In this document: piece after piece, positions 53,247-61,671 of the stretch
Layout: every line of letters starts with the position of its first letter
Position numbering within the stretch: position 1 is the stretch's first letter
Assembly (NCBI GenBank): GCA_030604135.1
Contig: JAUVWL010000010.1
Location: forward strand, 59,615-123,614
Source: Burkholderiales bacterium
Lineage (GTDB): Bacteria; Pseudomonadota; Gammaproteobacteria; Burkholderiales; Burkholderiaceae_C
DNA: 64,000 bases
Direction of reading: 5' to 3'
Translations under genes and position numbers: made by a program
Notes under the pieces: model-generated
Databases searched by the model: none
What the model saw: only the letters and a program-made list of their open reading frames with translations
What the model was told of the DNA's origin: nothing

Positions 53247-53648
53247 ATGAAAAGTGTCCTTCTGCCCCTCAAACTTCTGTTCATCGGCCTGCTGGCCACT
53301 TTGCTGGTGGCTTGCAACCCGATTGCCATCATCGAGTTCAGCCCGAGCGAACCCCGGGCCGGTCAAAGAATCGAATTCGATGGCGGCGGCACGCTGATCT
53401 CCAACATGCCCAACGGGGCGACGGCGGTCACGTACGAGTGGAGCTTCGGAGATGGTCAGCGCGCCAGGGGTGAAACCGTCACCCACACCTACAGCCGAGC
53501 CGGCAAGTACAGGGTCACGCTGACCGTGACCGACAGCGCAGGTCGCTCGGGCACCACCACCGAAGAGGTCACCGTTCGTGAAGCGCTTCCGGGCTCGACG
53601 TCGAACAACGACCAGGACAACGGGGAAGATGAGGACGACGCCACCTGA
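53247..53648 (+). CDS. PKD-domain lipoprotein
   Basis: The 133-residue predicted lipoprotein has a signal peptide and lipobox (LLATLLVAC, Cys23), then one PKD domain (about 30-108). The motif YEWSFGDGQRARGETVTHTY is the classic PKD sequence. The C-terminus is a very acidic tail (NNDQDNGEDEDDAT). PKD domains mediate protein or carbohydrate contacts at the cell surface; the partner is unknown. It ends at a strong terminator shared with the convergent MBL gene. Confidence 0.85.
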   Translation: MKSVLLPLKLLFIGLLATLLVACNPIAIIEFSPSEPRAGQRIEFDGGGTLISNMPNGATAVTYEWSFGDGQRARGETVTHTYSRAGKYRVTLTVTDSAGRSGTTTEEVTVREALPGSTSNNDQDNGEDEDDAT

Positions 53649-53660
53649 TCTGAACCGGCT

Positions 53661-53695
53661 CAACAAAAAACCCGCCAGTGGCGGGTTTTTTGTTG
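53661..53695. terminator. Bidirectional terminator
   Basis: CAACAAAAAACCCGCC and GGCGGGTTTTTTGTTG form a perfect 16-bp stem with a 3-base loop, with U runs in both directions. It serves the PKD lipoprotein and the MBL-fold gene. Confidence 0.95.
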
Positions 53696-53702
53696 CCTGC
53701 GT

Positions 53703-54683
53703 TCAGCTTTGCAGCGAGGCCCACATTTCCTTGTCCCGCTCGGCGGTCCAGATGCGGGGATTCTTGATGCCACTGGCCTCGTCGTAGGCCCGGCTGACGT
53801 CGAACGGCAGGCAGTGCTCGTAGATGAAAACATGGCCGAAGACCGGGTCCATGCTCTTGCGGGTGTGGGCCATGGCGGCTTTCAGGTCCATCTTCTGGGC
53901 GACGGCCTCCTTGCCGGCCTGGAACAGGGTGGTCACCCAGCGCTGGGTGTAGTCCAGCGCCTTGTTGACGTTGTCGTTGCCCTTCATGGCCTCCCCGCGA
54001 CCGGGCACGATGAACTCGGCCTTGAGTTCGCGCAAGGCCTCCAAGGTGGCGGGCCACTCTTCGAGCTGGGCGTCGCCGGTGTAGACACCGGCCTCATATT
54101 CGACCAGATCACCGCTGAACAGCACCTTTTCCTCTTCGACCCAGGCGATGGTGTCGCCGCGCGTGTGGCCGGCACCCGGGTGCCAGATCTGCACCTTCAC
54201 ACCGCCAAGATCCACCTCCAGCGTACCCTGGCGGCCGGGCTGGCCATCGCCGATCACCAGGGTCGGCCAGGTCAGCCCAGGGACGGAGTCGGCGCCGCGG
54301 AACAGGCGTGGAAAACGCTCCATCTCGCTTTTCATGTCCTGCTCGCCTCGCTCGACGATCAGTTCGTAGGTCCCCCGGCTGGCGATGACCTCGGTGGCGC
54401 CCTCGGCGAAGTAGGCGCTCGCACCCAGCACACGCACGGCGTGGTAATGGGTCAGCAGCACGTACTTGATGGGCTTGTCGGAGACGGTCCGGATCTTGGC
54501 GATCAGGTCGCGCGCCATGGCCGGCGTGGCGGTGGCGTCGCTGACCATGATGTACTTCTCGCCGATGATGACACCGGAGTTCGGGTCGCCCTCGGCGGTG
54601 TAGGCCCAGCAGTGGGGGCTGAGTTGTTCGAAAGTGATCTTCTTGTCTTCCAGGTCGGCCTGGGAGGCAAAGGCTTTGCTCAT
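53703..54683 (-). CDS. Metallo-beta-lactamase-fold protein with incomplete metal site
   Basis: The 326-residue protein belongs to the MBL-fold hydrolases, with strands and loops in the usual order (KYVLLTHYHAVRVLGASAYF, HPGAGHTRGD, LFSGDLVEYEAG). The signature HxHxDH is present only as HYHAVR, and the late His motif is PGRGEA instead of PGHG. Metal binding is therefore partial or altered. The upstream region carries an operator-like palindrome that also occurs in front of the FAD monooxygenase. A TetR regulator gene lies upstream on the same strand. Confidence 0.88.
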   Translation of the reverse strand: MSKAFASQADLEDKKITFEQLSPHCWAYTAEGDPNSGVIIGEKYIMVSDATATPAMARDLIAKIRTVSDKPIKYVLLTHYHAVRVLGASAYFAEGATEVIASRGTYELIVERGEQDMKSEMERFPRLFRGADSVPGLTWPTLVIGDGQPGRQGTLEVDLGGVKVQIWHPGAGHTRGDTIAWVEEEKVLFSGDLVEYEAGVYTGDAQLEEWPATLEALRELKAEFIVPGRGEAMKGNDNVNKALDYTQRWVTTLFQAGKEAVAQKMDLKAAMAHTRKSMDPVFGHVFIYEHCLPFDVSRAYDEASGIKNPRIWTAERDKEMWASLQS

Positions 54684-54732
54684 GACGGGTCTCCGTGGGT
54701 GGGTCGGGCGAATCTTTGAATTTTACCTAATC

Positions 54733-54744
54733 GAAATCAATTTC
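54733..54744 (-). promoter_or_regulatory. Operator-like palindrome upstream of the MBL gene
   Basis: GAAATCAATTTC is palindromic except for its two central bases, 50 bases before the MBL ATG, in an unusually AT-rich segment. It matches the site in front of the FAD monooxygenase and may be the binding site of the neighbouring TetR protein. Confidence 0.45.
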
Positions 54745-54778
54745 TCATCAGTAAACATTAGCCATACGCAAGTCATGG

Positions 54779-55384
54779 TCAATTCTGGGTGCCCAGGCCA
54801 CCCTCCAGCACGGCGACCACCTCATCGGCAAAGGCGGCGTAGCTCATCGCTCCCCCCGGTCGCAGCCAGGTGAAGGTCCAGTTGATCATGCCAAACAGCA
54901 TCATGGTCAGGGCGGTCTGGTTGGCGGCATTCACGCGCTGCGGGTAGGCCCGCCGCAGGAAGCGGGTGAAGGCCGCCACCACGTCGCGCTGCCGGTTGAG
55001 GATGAGTTCTCGCTGCGCCTCGCCCAGGAATTTGGTGTCGGACACCAGGGCCTGGTGGCGGGTGGCCGAGTTCTCGTATTCGGTCAGGAAGGCCCGCACC
55101 AGTTCGTTGAGGGCTTCGCGTTCTGACAGGTTCTTGCGCTGCGCGCGTGCCTCGGCCTCGCCGATCAGCGCCAGCAGACGCTGGGTGTAGCGGTCCAGCA
55201 AGTCAAACAGGATGGCGTCCTTGCTCTCGTAATAATGGTAGAGCCGCGCCTTGCTGGTGCCGCAGGCAGCGGCGATGTCGTTCATGCTGGCGGCCGGAAA
55301 ACTCTGACGGGCAAAGCACTGCGCCGCCACATCCAGGATCTGGTCGCGCTTGAGGTCGTGGGAGGCGGAGCGGGGTCTGGCCAT
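54779..55384 (-). CDS. TetR-family transcriptional regulator
   Basis: The 201-residue regulator has the N-terminal helix-turn-helix ILDVAAQCFARQSFPAASMN followed by DIAAACGTSKARLYHYYESK. A C-terminal helical ligand domain of the fatty-acid or aromatic-responsive type follows (TetR_C). I use the ATG at 55384, preceded by GGGAG. The MBL gene lies downstream in the same direction; TfoX-like is divergent. Confidence 0.9.
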   Translation of the reverse strand: MARPRSASHDLKRDQILDVAAQCFARQSFPAASMNDIAAACGTSKARLYHYYESKDAILFDLLDRYTQRLLALIGEAEARAQRKNLSEREALNELVRAFLTEYENSATRHQALVSDTKFLGEAQRELILNRQRDVVAAFTRFLRRAYPQRVNAANQTALTMMLFGMINWTFTWLRPGGAMSYAAFADEVVAVLEGGLGTQN

Positions 55385-55473
55385 GTCCGATTCTCCCACC
55401 CCCGCGTCCTGGCTGAACTTTCCTTCACACTTGCGCCATGGCAGCCGGGCGCATCTCTGTCTACCATGTCGGC

Positions 55474-55860
55474 ATGGCCACACGCCCTGTCACCGATCCG
55501 TTTGTGCTGCATGCCTGCGAGTTGCTGTCGTGTCTGGGGCCGTGCAAGGCCACGCGCATGTTCGGAGGCTGGGGCATTTCGGTCGATGGCATGAACGTGG
55601 CCATCATTGCGTGGGACACGCTGTACCTCAAGAGCAACGGGCAGACCGAAGCGGCCTGGCTGGCAGCCGGGGGGCGGCCTTTTGTCTATGAGGCCAAGGG
55701 CAAGCCGATGCGCCTGCGCTACCACACACCACCCGAAGAAGCCCTCGAATCGCCGGCGCTGATGGCGCCCTGGGCCTGGCTGGCGCTGGAGGCGGCGGTC
55801 GCTGCGCGCCGGCCGAGGCAGCCAAGCAAGCACCTGGGAAAAGCCGCAAAGTCCAGCTGA
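55474..55860 (+). CDS. TfoX N-terminal-domain protein
   Basis: The 128-residue protein has the TfoX_N domain (LLSCLGPCKATRMFGGWGIS, YLKSNGQTEAAW). Full-length TfoX/Sxy is a competence regulator in gammaproteobacteria. This one has only the N-terminal domain plus a short basic tail, so a competence role cannot be claimed. The ATG at 55474 is chosen over one 36 bases upstream because it sits at the domain start. Confidence 0.82.
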   Translation: MATRPVTDPFVLHACELLSCLGPCKATRMFGGWGISVDGMNVAIIAWDTLYLKSNGQTEAAWLAAGGRPFVYEAKGKPMRLRYHTPPEEALESPALMAPWAWLALEAAVAARRPRQPSKHLGKAAKSS

Positions 55861-55884
55861 TGGTGTGCAGGTCTGTGGGCCGCT

Positions 55885-56817
55885 TCACCGCCTCACATGG
55901 GTGTCACCAGCGGTTTCGGGGCTTGCCACGCCGCGTGCCTCCAGCACCTCTTGTGCCACGGAAACAAAGGCGGCGAGCGCCGGCATCCGCTGATCGGCTG
56001 GCCAGGCCAGTAGCGCCGGGACCAGGGTCACCGGGCCGCTCAAGGGCACAAAACGCACACCGGCCGCAACCGCATTCGCCATGCAGGCAGGCACCAGTGA
56101 CACGCCCATGCCCTTGGCCACCAGGGCCAGTATCGTCAGCCACTGGCGCGTCGCATGGCACATGCGCGGGTGTATGCCAGCGCGACTGAACGCTGCCACC
56201 ACGTTGTCGTGGTTGGCGGGCGACACGTCGCGGGAGAACATGACAAAGCGCTCCTGCGCCAGCTGCGTCAGCTCCAGTTTGTCGGCGGTGGCAAGCGGGT
56301 GGTCGGCAGGCAGACAGCAGACAAGCGGGTCGGCATTCAGCGGCAGCGACGACAAGCTGTCGGGCACCGTGGCCGAATTGATGAAGCCGGCATGCAGTTG
56401 CCCGTGTTGCAGCGCGTCCAGCTGCTCGCTGGTCGACATTTCGCGCAAAGTCACCTCGATGCCCGGCATGCGCTGTGCAAACCGCTTCACGATGCTCGGC
56501 ACCTCACGGTAAACCATGGAACCGGTGATGCCCACGTCCAGTCGTCCACGCAGCCCCCCCGCGACAGCACGCACCGTCTCGCTTGCACGGTCTATGCGCT
56601 CCAGGATCACTCGGACCTCGGCCAGGAAAGCCGCACCCGCTGGGGTCAGCGCCACATGCTTGCTGTCGCGCTCGAGCAAGCGCACACCCAGCTCGTCCTC
56701 AAGAGCCTTGATGGCCGAACTCAGCGGTGGTTGTGTGATCGCCAGGCGATCGGCGGCGCGACCGAAGTGCAACTCCTCGGCCAACACCGAGAAGTAGCGC
56801 AGCAGATGCAGTTTCAT
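55885..56817 (-). CDS. LysR-family transcriptional regulator
   Basis: The 310-residue regulator has an N-terminal winged helix (LRYFSVLAEELHFGRAADRL, ITQPPLSSAIKALEDELGVR) and a periplasmic-binding-like effector domain (about 90-295). It lies downstream of the Bug-CaiB-cupin-ACAD operon in the same direction, with a 300-base gap that contains a repeat. It may control that operon. Confidence 0.92.
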   Translation of the reverse strand: MKLHLLRYFSVLAEELHFGRAADRLAITQPPLSSAIKALEDELGVRLLERDSKHVALTPAGAAFLAEVRVILERIDRASETVRAVAGGLRGRLDVGITGSMVYREVPSIVKRFAQRMPGIEVTLREMSTSEQLDALQHGQLHAGFINSATVPDSLSSLPLNADPLVCCLPADHPLATADKLELTQLAQERFVMFSRDVSPANHDNVVAAFSRAGIHPRMCHATRQWLTILALVAKGMGVSLVPACMANAVAAGVRFVPLSGPVTLVPALLAWPADQRMPALAAFVSVAQEVLEARGVASPETAGDTHVRR

Positions 56818-56872
56818 GGCCCTATCATGCCGCAAGGCGGTGCCCTCCGAGGCATGCCTGACACCTGGTGTT

Positions 56873-57024
56873 CTGTCCCGGAAAAAGCTGGATGAAGTGA
56901 AACCGATGGATTCGCGCTCTGGGCAAGGCGCAAACCACAGCGATAGCTTGCGCTATCGCTAGGATTTGCAACGCAACCATGGGGGCGAAGGCGCGGTTTC
57001 ATATGCAGGTTATTTGCGGGACAG
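56873..57024 (+). repeat. Imperfect inverted-repeat intergenic element, copy 2
   Basis: The 152-bp element has outer arms CTGTCCCG and CGGGACAG and further imperfect inner arms (TGAAACCG...CGGTTTCA). Its core (GCGCAAACCACAGCGATAGC, then GCTATCGC and GGATTT, CCATGG, AAGGCGCGG) is shared with the element at 28926-29045. The inner CGATAGC...GCTATCG is a further perfect stem here but degenerate in copy 1. Confidence 0.75.
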
Positions 57025-57118
57025 GACCCTACATCAGCGAGCACCCGGGGGCCCATCACACCTCGTCCCGACATTGGGCTTGGTTCTGTTCCTTGATCGG
57101 TAGCGCCCCGCACAGGCA

Positions 57119-58282
57119 TCAGTAGGACTTCGGCAAGCCCAGCACCTTCTCGGCGATGAAGCACAGAATGAGCTGCGGACTGACCGGCGCCAGACGCGGA
57201 ATCCAGGCTTCACGGAGATAGCGCTCCACATGGTATTCCTTGGCATATCCCATGCCACCGTGCGTGAGGATGGCGTTCTCGCACGCACGGTAGCAAGCCT
57301 CTGCCCCGAGGTACTTGGCCGCATTGGCCTCGGCCGCGCACGGCAGACCCGCGTCGTACAAGGTGGCGGCCTTCCAGGCCATGAGGTGGGCGGCCTCCAG
57401 CTCCATCCATGAACGGGCCAGCGGATGCTGTATGCCTTGGTTCTGGCCGATGGGGCGGTCAAACACCTCGCGTTCGCCCGCGTATTGCGCGGCGCGCCGG
57501 AGTGCCGCACGCCCCAGGCCAATGGCTTCGGACGCGATCAGAATGCGCTCGGGGTTGAGCCCATGCAGGATGTAGTCGAAGCCCTTGCCTTCCTCGCCGA
57601 TGCGATCTTGAACCGGGATGCACAAGCCATCAATGAAGATCTGGTTGGAGTCCACGCACTTGCGACCCATCTTCTCGATCTCGCGCACCTCCACACACGA
57701 ACGATCCAGGTCTGTGTAGAACAGGCTCAGTCCGTGGGTGCCTCGACAGTCTTCCACCGGCGTGGTGCGTGCCAGCAGCAGCATCTTGCTGGCGACCTGG
57801 GCCGTGGATATCCAGACCTTCTGGCCACTGACCACATAGTGATCGCCTTCGCGTCGGGCCACGGTCTTGAGTTTCAATGTGTTCAGGCCGGTGTTGGGCT
57901 CAGTCACCCCGAAGCAGGCACGCTCGTGTCCTTGTATGAGCGGCGGCAGCCAGCGGCGCTTCTGCTCTTCGCTGCCGTGCACCACCACCGGGTGCAGTCC
58001 AAATATGTTCATGTGGACCGCCGATGCACCCGACAGACCGGCACCCGTGGCGGCGATGGTGTGCATCATGAGCGCGGCCTCGGCAATGCCCAGACCGGCT
58101 CCGCCGTAGGCTTCGGGCATGGCGATGCCCAGCCACCCCGCCTCGGCCAGCGCCTGGTGAAAGTCTTCAGGGAAGCCACCTTCGCGGTCACGTCGCAGCC
58201 AGTAGTCGTCATCAAAAGGCGCACAGGTGCGCTCGATGGCGTCGCGCAGCTGGCGCTGGTCGTCTGTGAGGTCGAAGTTCAT
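57119..58282 (-). CDS. Acyl-CoA dehydrogenase
   Basis: The 387-residue FAD enzyme oxidises an acyl-CoA to the enoyl-CoA. It has the family segments GWLGIAMPEAYGGAGLGIAE, ACFGVTEPNTGLNTLKL and LTHGGMGYAKEYHVERYLREA. The catalytic base cannot be fixed by eye. It is the last gene of an operon with a Bug receptor, a CoA-transferase and a cupin, so the substrate is probably a CoA-activated organic acid imported by the Bug system. The ATG at 58282 follows the cupin stop by two bases. Confidence 0.92.
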   Translation of the reverse strand: MNFDLTDDQRQLRDAIERTCAPFDDDYWLRRDREGGFPEDFHQALAEAGWLGIAMPEAYGGAGLGIAEAALMMHTIAATGAGLSGASAVHMNIFGLHPVVVHGSEEQKRRWLPPLIQGHERACFGVTEPNTGLNTLKLKTVARREGDHYVVSGQKVWISTAQVASKMLLLARTTPVEDCRGTHGLSLFYTDLDRSCVEVREIEKMGRKCVDSNQIFIDGLCIPVQDRIGEEGKGFDYILHGLNPERILIASEAIGLGRAALRRAAQYAGEREVFDRPIGQNQGIQHPLARSWMELEAAHLMAWKAATLYDAGLPCAAEANAAKYLGAEACYRACENAILTHGGMGYAKEYHVERYLREAWIPRLAPVSPQLILCFIAEKVLGLPKSY

Positions 58283-58284
58283 GC

Positions 58285-58674
58285 TCAGGCTCCCGGACGC
58301 ACCACCCGCTCGGGCGACTCCAGATAGGGCGGGCTGTATATGACCAGCAGTCGCACCGGCGTGGCACTGGTGACCGTGAAGATATGCGGCACGTCGGCAG
58401 GGAAGAAGCACATCTCGCCAGGCAGCAGATCGAAGACCTGGTCCCCCACCTCGGCCCGTGCTGTTCCTTCGAGCAGGTAGCAGGCCTGTTCGATGCCGGG
58501 GTGCGCGTGCGGCAGCGCGCCGCCACCCGGGTGCAGCGTTCCCAGCACCACTTCCATCTGCCGTGCCCCCACGTTGTCGGGGCCAATCAGGCGCTGGTTG
58601 GCGGTGTGGGCGTGATGCGCCGGATGATAAGCCGGCACCTGGGCCGGACGTACGTGGTATTGAGAGGTGGTCAT
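58285..58674 (-). CDS. Cupin-domain protein
   Basis: The 129-residue single cupin domain has metal-type residues in GALPHAHPGIEQACYLLEG and PADVPHIFTVTS. It could be a small metal-dependent enzyme or a binding protein of the pathway. It lies between the CaiB and acyl-CoA dehydrogenase genes, 4 bases after CaiB. Confidence 0.86.
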   Translation of the reverse strand: MTTSQYHVRPAQVPAYHPAHHAHTANQRLIGPDNVGARQMEVVLGTLHPGGGALPHAHPGIEQACYLLEGTARAEVGDQVFDLLPGEMCFFPADVPHIFTVTSATPVRLLVIYSPPYLESPERVVRPGA

Positions 58675-58678
58675 GGGT

Positions 58679-59956
58679 TCATCCAATGGTCATCAATGCA
58701 TCGATTCGGGCGGCGCTGTAGCCCAACTCGGACAGCACTTCGCGCGTGTGCTGCCCCAGTTGCGGTGCCGGTCTGGTTTCGTGTGGCGGCGGTGTACCTG
58801 ACCAACGCGTCGGACAGCCCGTGGTGTGCAGATGCCCTTCGCTGGGATGCTCGACCTCGCGCACCAGGCCACTGGCGCGCAATTGCGGATCGAGCAGCAG
58901 GTCGTGCGGTGTGTTCATGGGCATGTTGGGCACATCGGCGGCATCCAGCAACTGGCGCCACTCGGCGGTGGGCCGCAGACGCATGATTCGCGCCACTTCG
59001 GCATACACCGCATCGATGTTTGCAGCGCGGGCCGAATGGGAGGCAAACATCGGGTCACCCGCCAAACGACCGGGCTCGCCAATGGCTTCAAAAAAGCGCC
59101 GCCAGTGTCCGTCGTTGTAGATCAGCACGCAAAGGTGGCCGTCCTGGGTGGCGTAGGGCCGGCGGTGCGAAGTCAGCAGTCGTGCGTAGCCAGGGTCACC
59201 CTGAACGGGCACAAAGCTCAGGCCCGCCAGGTGATCACCCAGGACGAACTGAGCCATCGCCTCGAACATGGGCACCACCACCGCCTGCCCCTGGCCGCTG
59301 CGTTCGCGCGCATACAGCGCGGCGGTGACGGCGTAGACCGCGTGCAGTCCGGTCACGCGATCGGCCAAAGTCAGCGGTGCATAGCATGGCTCGGCAGCAC
59401 CATACTGCTGCATGAGCCATGGCAGGCCGGTGGCACCCTGGATCAGGTCGTCGTAGGCGGGGCGGTCGGCATAAGGTCCCGCCGGATCGAATCCACAGCA
59501 GCTCACGTGAATCAACCGCGGGCAACGATCTCGCAGGCTGTCGTGGTCCAGACCCAGGCGTGCCAGCGCCTGTGGCCGGATGTTGCTGATGAACACGTCG
59601 CTCTGTGCCGCGAGTTCAATCAGGGCTTCGCGCGCGGCAGGCTTCTTCAAGTCCAGCACCACGCTGCGCTTGCCCTGATTGGCGTGCAGAAAGATGTGGC
59701 CCATGCCAGGATGACGCATGGGTCCCACCTGGCGCATGTTGTCGCCCTCGGGTGACTCCACTTTGGTGACGTCGGCACCGAGCTGGGCCAGCTGCTGGGT
59801 GGCGAACGGGCCCATGACCACAGAGGTCAGGTCCAGCACACGCACACCCGACAGTGGGCCGACGGCCGGTTCTGCTCCGGCGCTCAGGCGGGCGCCGGCT
59901 TCCTGCCCTCGGCCCGGCACGGTGGTATGGGTACGGTCTGACACGGCGGCGCTCAC
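58679..59956 (-). CDS. CaiB/BaiF family CoA-transferase
   Basis: This family III CoA-transferase of 425 residues has the family motifs GVRVLDLTSVVMGPFATQQL and IHVSCCGFDPAGPYADRPAY. The conserved catalytic Asp in this class is expected in PAYDDLIQ. It would activate an imported carboxylic acid as a CoA thioester. The GTG start overlaps the stop of the upstream Bug gene (GTGA), and its own stop is 4 bases from the cupin start. Confidence 0.91.
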   Translation of the reverse strand: MSAAVSDRTHTTVPGRGQEAGARLSAGAEPAVGPLSGVRVLDLTSVVMGPFATQQLAQLGADVTKVESPEGDNMRQVGPMRHPGMGHIFLHANQGKRSVVLDLKKPAAREALIELAAQSDVFISNIRPQALARLGLDHDSLRDRCPRLIHVSCCGFDPAGPYADRPAYDDLIQGATGLPWLMQQYGAAEPCYAPLTLADRVTGLHAVYAVTAALYARERSGQGQAVVVPMFEAMAQFVLGDHLAGLSFVPVQGDPGYARLLTSHRRPYATQDGHLCVLIYNDGHWRRFFEAIGEPGRLAGDPMFASHSARAANIDAVYAEVARIMRLRPTAEWRQLLDAADVPNMPMNTPHDLLLDPQLRASGLVREVEHPSEGHLHTTGCPTRWSGTPPPHETRPAPQLGQHTREVLSELGYSAARIDALMTIG

Positions 59957-60909
59957 TCGGGCTGGATGCCAGCCTGCTGAATCAGGGACGTCCAGTGCGC
60001 GAGCTGATCTTTCACATACTGGCCGAACTCCTCAGGCGAGGACGATGGCCAGACTTCGAAGCCCATCTGCGCCAGACGCTCCTGCACCGACTTGTCGGCC
60101 AGCACAGCCTGCAGTTCGCGGTCAAGGCGCTGCACCACCGACGCGGGTATGCCGGCGGGTCCGAAAATGCCGTTCCAGGAGGTCAGATCAAAACCCTTCA
60201 AGGTCTCGCCCACTGGCGCCACGCCAGGCAAATTGGCGGAACTCCTGGCCGTGGTGACGGCCAATGGCCTGACCCGGTCGCTCTTGAGCATGGCCATGCC
60301 CGATCCGAAGTCCACCACATAGACCTGCACCTGACCACTGACCAGATCGGTCAGGGCCTGAGGACTGGAGCGGTACGGCACCGCCACCATATCGACAGCC
60401 GCCATGCGTTTGATGGTTTCCGATGCAACCAGCGAGGTGCTGTTGGGCGTGGCGTAGGACAACTTGCCAGGATGGGCCTTGGCGTAGTCAACCAACTCTT
60501 TCAGATTGCGAACCGGCAGGCCAGGGTTCACCGCCAGCGCAAACGGCAACTCACCCACGCGGATGACCGGGGTGAAATCCTTGATCGGGTCGTAGCGCAG
60601 CGACTTGAACAGACTGGGGTTGGCCGAATGCGAGGTGTTGGTGGTCATGAACAGCGTATAGCCATCCGGCTTGGCTGCTGCCACGAACTGGGCTCCGATC
60701 TGCGCGCTGGCCCCAGCCCGATTGTCGACAATCACCGGCTGCCCGAGCCGCTCGGCCAGCTTGTTGGCCACGGTTCGCGCCACGCCGTCGGTGCCGCTGC
60801 CGGCGGCAAATGGCACCACCAGGGTGACGGGGCCTGTTGGGTAGTCCTGTGCCCAGGCGGTGGCGCCCAGCAAGCAAAGGCCTGCCGCCAGAAACTTGAT
60901 CGATTTCAT
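59953..60909 (-). CDS. Tripartite tricarboxylate transporter (Bug/TctC) binding protein
   Basis: This periplasmic binding protein of 318 residues has a clean Sec signal (MKSIKFLAAGLCLLGATAWA) and Bug motifs (GTDGVARTVANKLAERLGQP, VIVDNRAGASAQIGAQF). It begins the CaiB-cupin-ACAD operon, consistent with uptake of the acid processed by those enzymes. GGAGAC upstream of the ATG is the ribosome site. Confidence 0.93.
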   Translation of the reverse strand: MKSIKFLAAGLCLLGATAWAQDYPTGPVTLVVPFAAGSGTDGVARTVANKLAERLGQPVIVDNRAGASAQIGAQFVAAAKPDGYTLFMTTNTSHSANPSLFKSLRYDPIKDFTPVIRVGELPFALAVNPGLPVRNLKELVDYAKAHPGKLSYATPNSTSLVASETIKRMAAVDMVAVPYRSSPQALTDLVSGQVQVYVVDFGSGMAMLKSDRVRPLAVTTARSSANLPGVAPVGETLKGFDLTSWNGIFGPAGIPASVVQRLDRELQAVLADKSVQERLAQMGFEVWPSSSPEEFGQYVKDQLAHWTSLIQQAGIQPE

Positions 60910-60993
60910 GCAGATGTCTCCAATGGTTCAAGGTATGCGACGCACCGCTTGCACGACACGACCATTCCATTGTTGGCACCTGAACCATTTGTG

Positions 60994-61011
60994 GCCAATT
61001 CTTTAATTGGC
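60994..61011 (-). promoter_or_regulatory. Inverted repeat in the Bug/CaiB operon promoter
   Basis: GCCAATT-CTTT-AATTGGC, 85 bases upstream of the Bug start, is a perfect 7-bp dyad. CCAATGG/GCCAATGG-like sequences flank it. It is a plausible operator for the LysR protein at 55885 or another regulator. Confidence 0.4.
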
Positions 61012-61094
61012 TTCGTCGATACTTTTTGCCAATGGAACCAGCCTGCTCCCGACCAGCCCCTTGCGGGCAGCGAGCAGGCTTGAACCAAGGCCGA

Positions 61095-61571
61095 TCAAGG
61101 CGGGTTGCCTTCCAGGTGCGACAACACGCGGCCACGCCCAGCCACCAGGTACTCGCCATACCCAAGCAGGCCCCGGAACACACGCACCAGCGCGAGACCG
61201 GCCTGCCCCAGGGCGAGCACCAGGTCCCGCCCAGGCGTGACCACCTCCCGGCTGAAGCGACTCGAAGCGGGCGGATCCACCACCCGATCGGTCCAGTCGA
61301 AGAGCACGGGTTCATCGCCATCACGGACATCGATGGGCTCCATCACCAGCCAGGCCCCTGCCGGCACCAGCAGCATCTCGCCCTCCCGCAGGAAACGGTC
61401 GCCCGAGGCACCGGGAATGCCGCGGTCCGTCTCGCCCAGGGTCACCCAGGCTCCACCACGGCGCAAGCGCAACTCGGCGGCTGCTTTCGGTTTCAGGCTC
61501 ATGGCACGGCCGGGGAACAGACGCCACGCACCGGCAACAGAACAGGTTTCGACCCGATAGGCAAAGGACAT
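61095..61571 (-). CDS. DUF2917 family protein
   Basis: The 158-residue beta-rich protein matches DUF2917 (WVTLGETDRGIPGASGDRFL, MLLVPAGAWLVME), a cupin-like fold. Function unknown. It is divergent from a LysR gene, and a textbook LysR box lies between them, so its expression is probably under that regulator. GGAGAG precedes the ATG at 61571. Confidence 0.82.
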   Translation of the reverse strand: MSFAYRVETCSVAGAWRLFPGRAMSLKPKAAAELRLRRGGAWVTLGETDRGIPGASGDRFLREGEMLLVPAGAWLVMEPIDVRDGDEPVLFDWTDRVVDPPASSRFSREVVTPGRDLVLALGQAGLALVRVFRGLLGYGEYLVAGRGRVLSHLEGNPP

Positions 61572-61650
61572 GGTGCTCTCCTTGGGTTTCCGACAGGTCA
61601 GCATCTTCCCGCCGGGCGGCTTCCACGTCCAATGAAAAGCGGCTAAGCTA

Positions 61651-61671
61651 TTGATTCGCTTACGGCATCAA
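61651..61671. promoter_or_regulatory. LysR box TTGAT-N11-ATCAA
   Basis: TTGAT (61651-61655) and ATCAA (61667-61671) with an exact 11-base spacer form a T-N11-A type LysR binding site in the DUF2917-LysR divergent gap. It lies 28 bases before the LysR start. Confidence 0.72.

Noticed and set aside
55474..55860. Competence regulator TfoX/Sxy
   Set aside because: Only the N-terminal domain is present, so the functional claim is not supported; it was annotated as a TfoX_N-domain protein only.
56814..57164. Small minus-strand ORF over repeat copy 2
   Set aside because: It is made of repeat sequence and the flanks of two genes, with no ribosome site.
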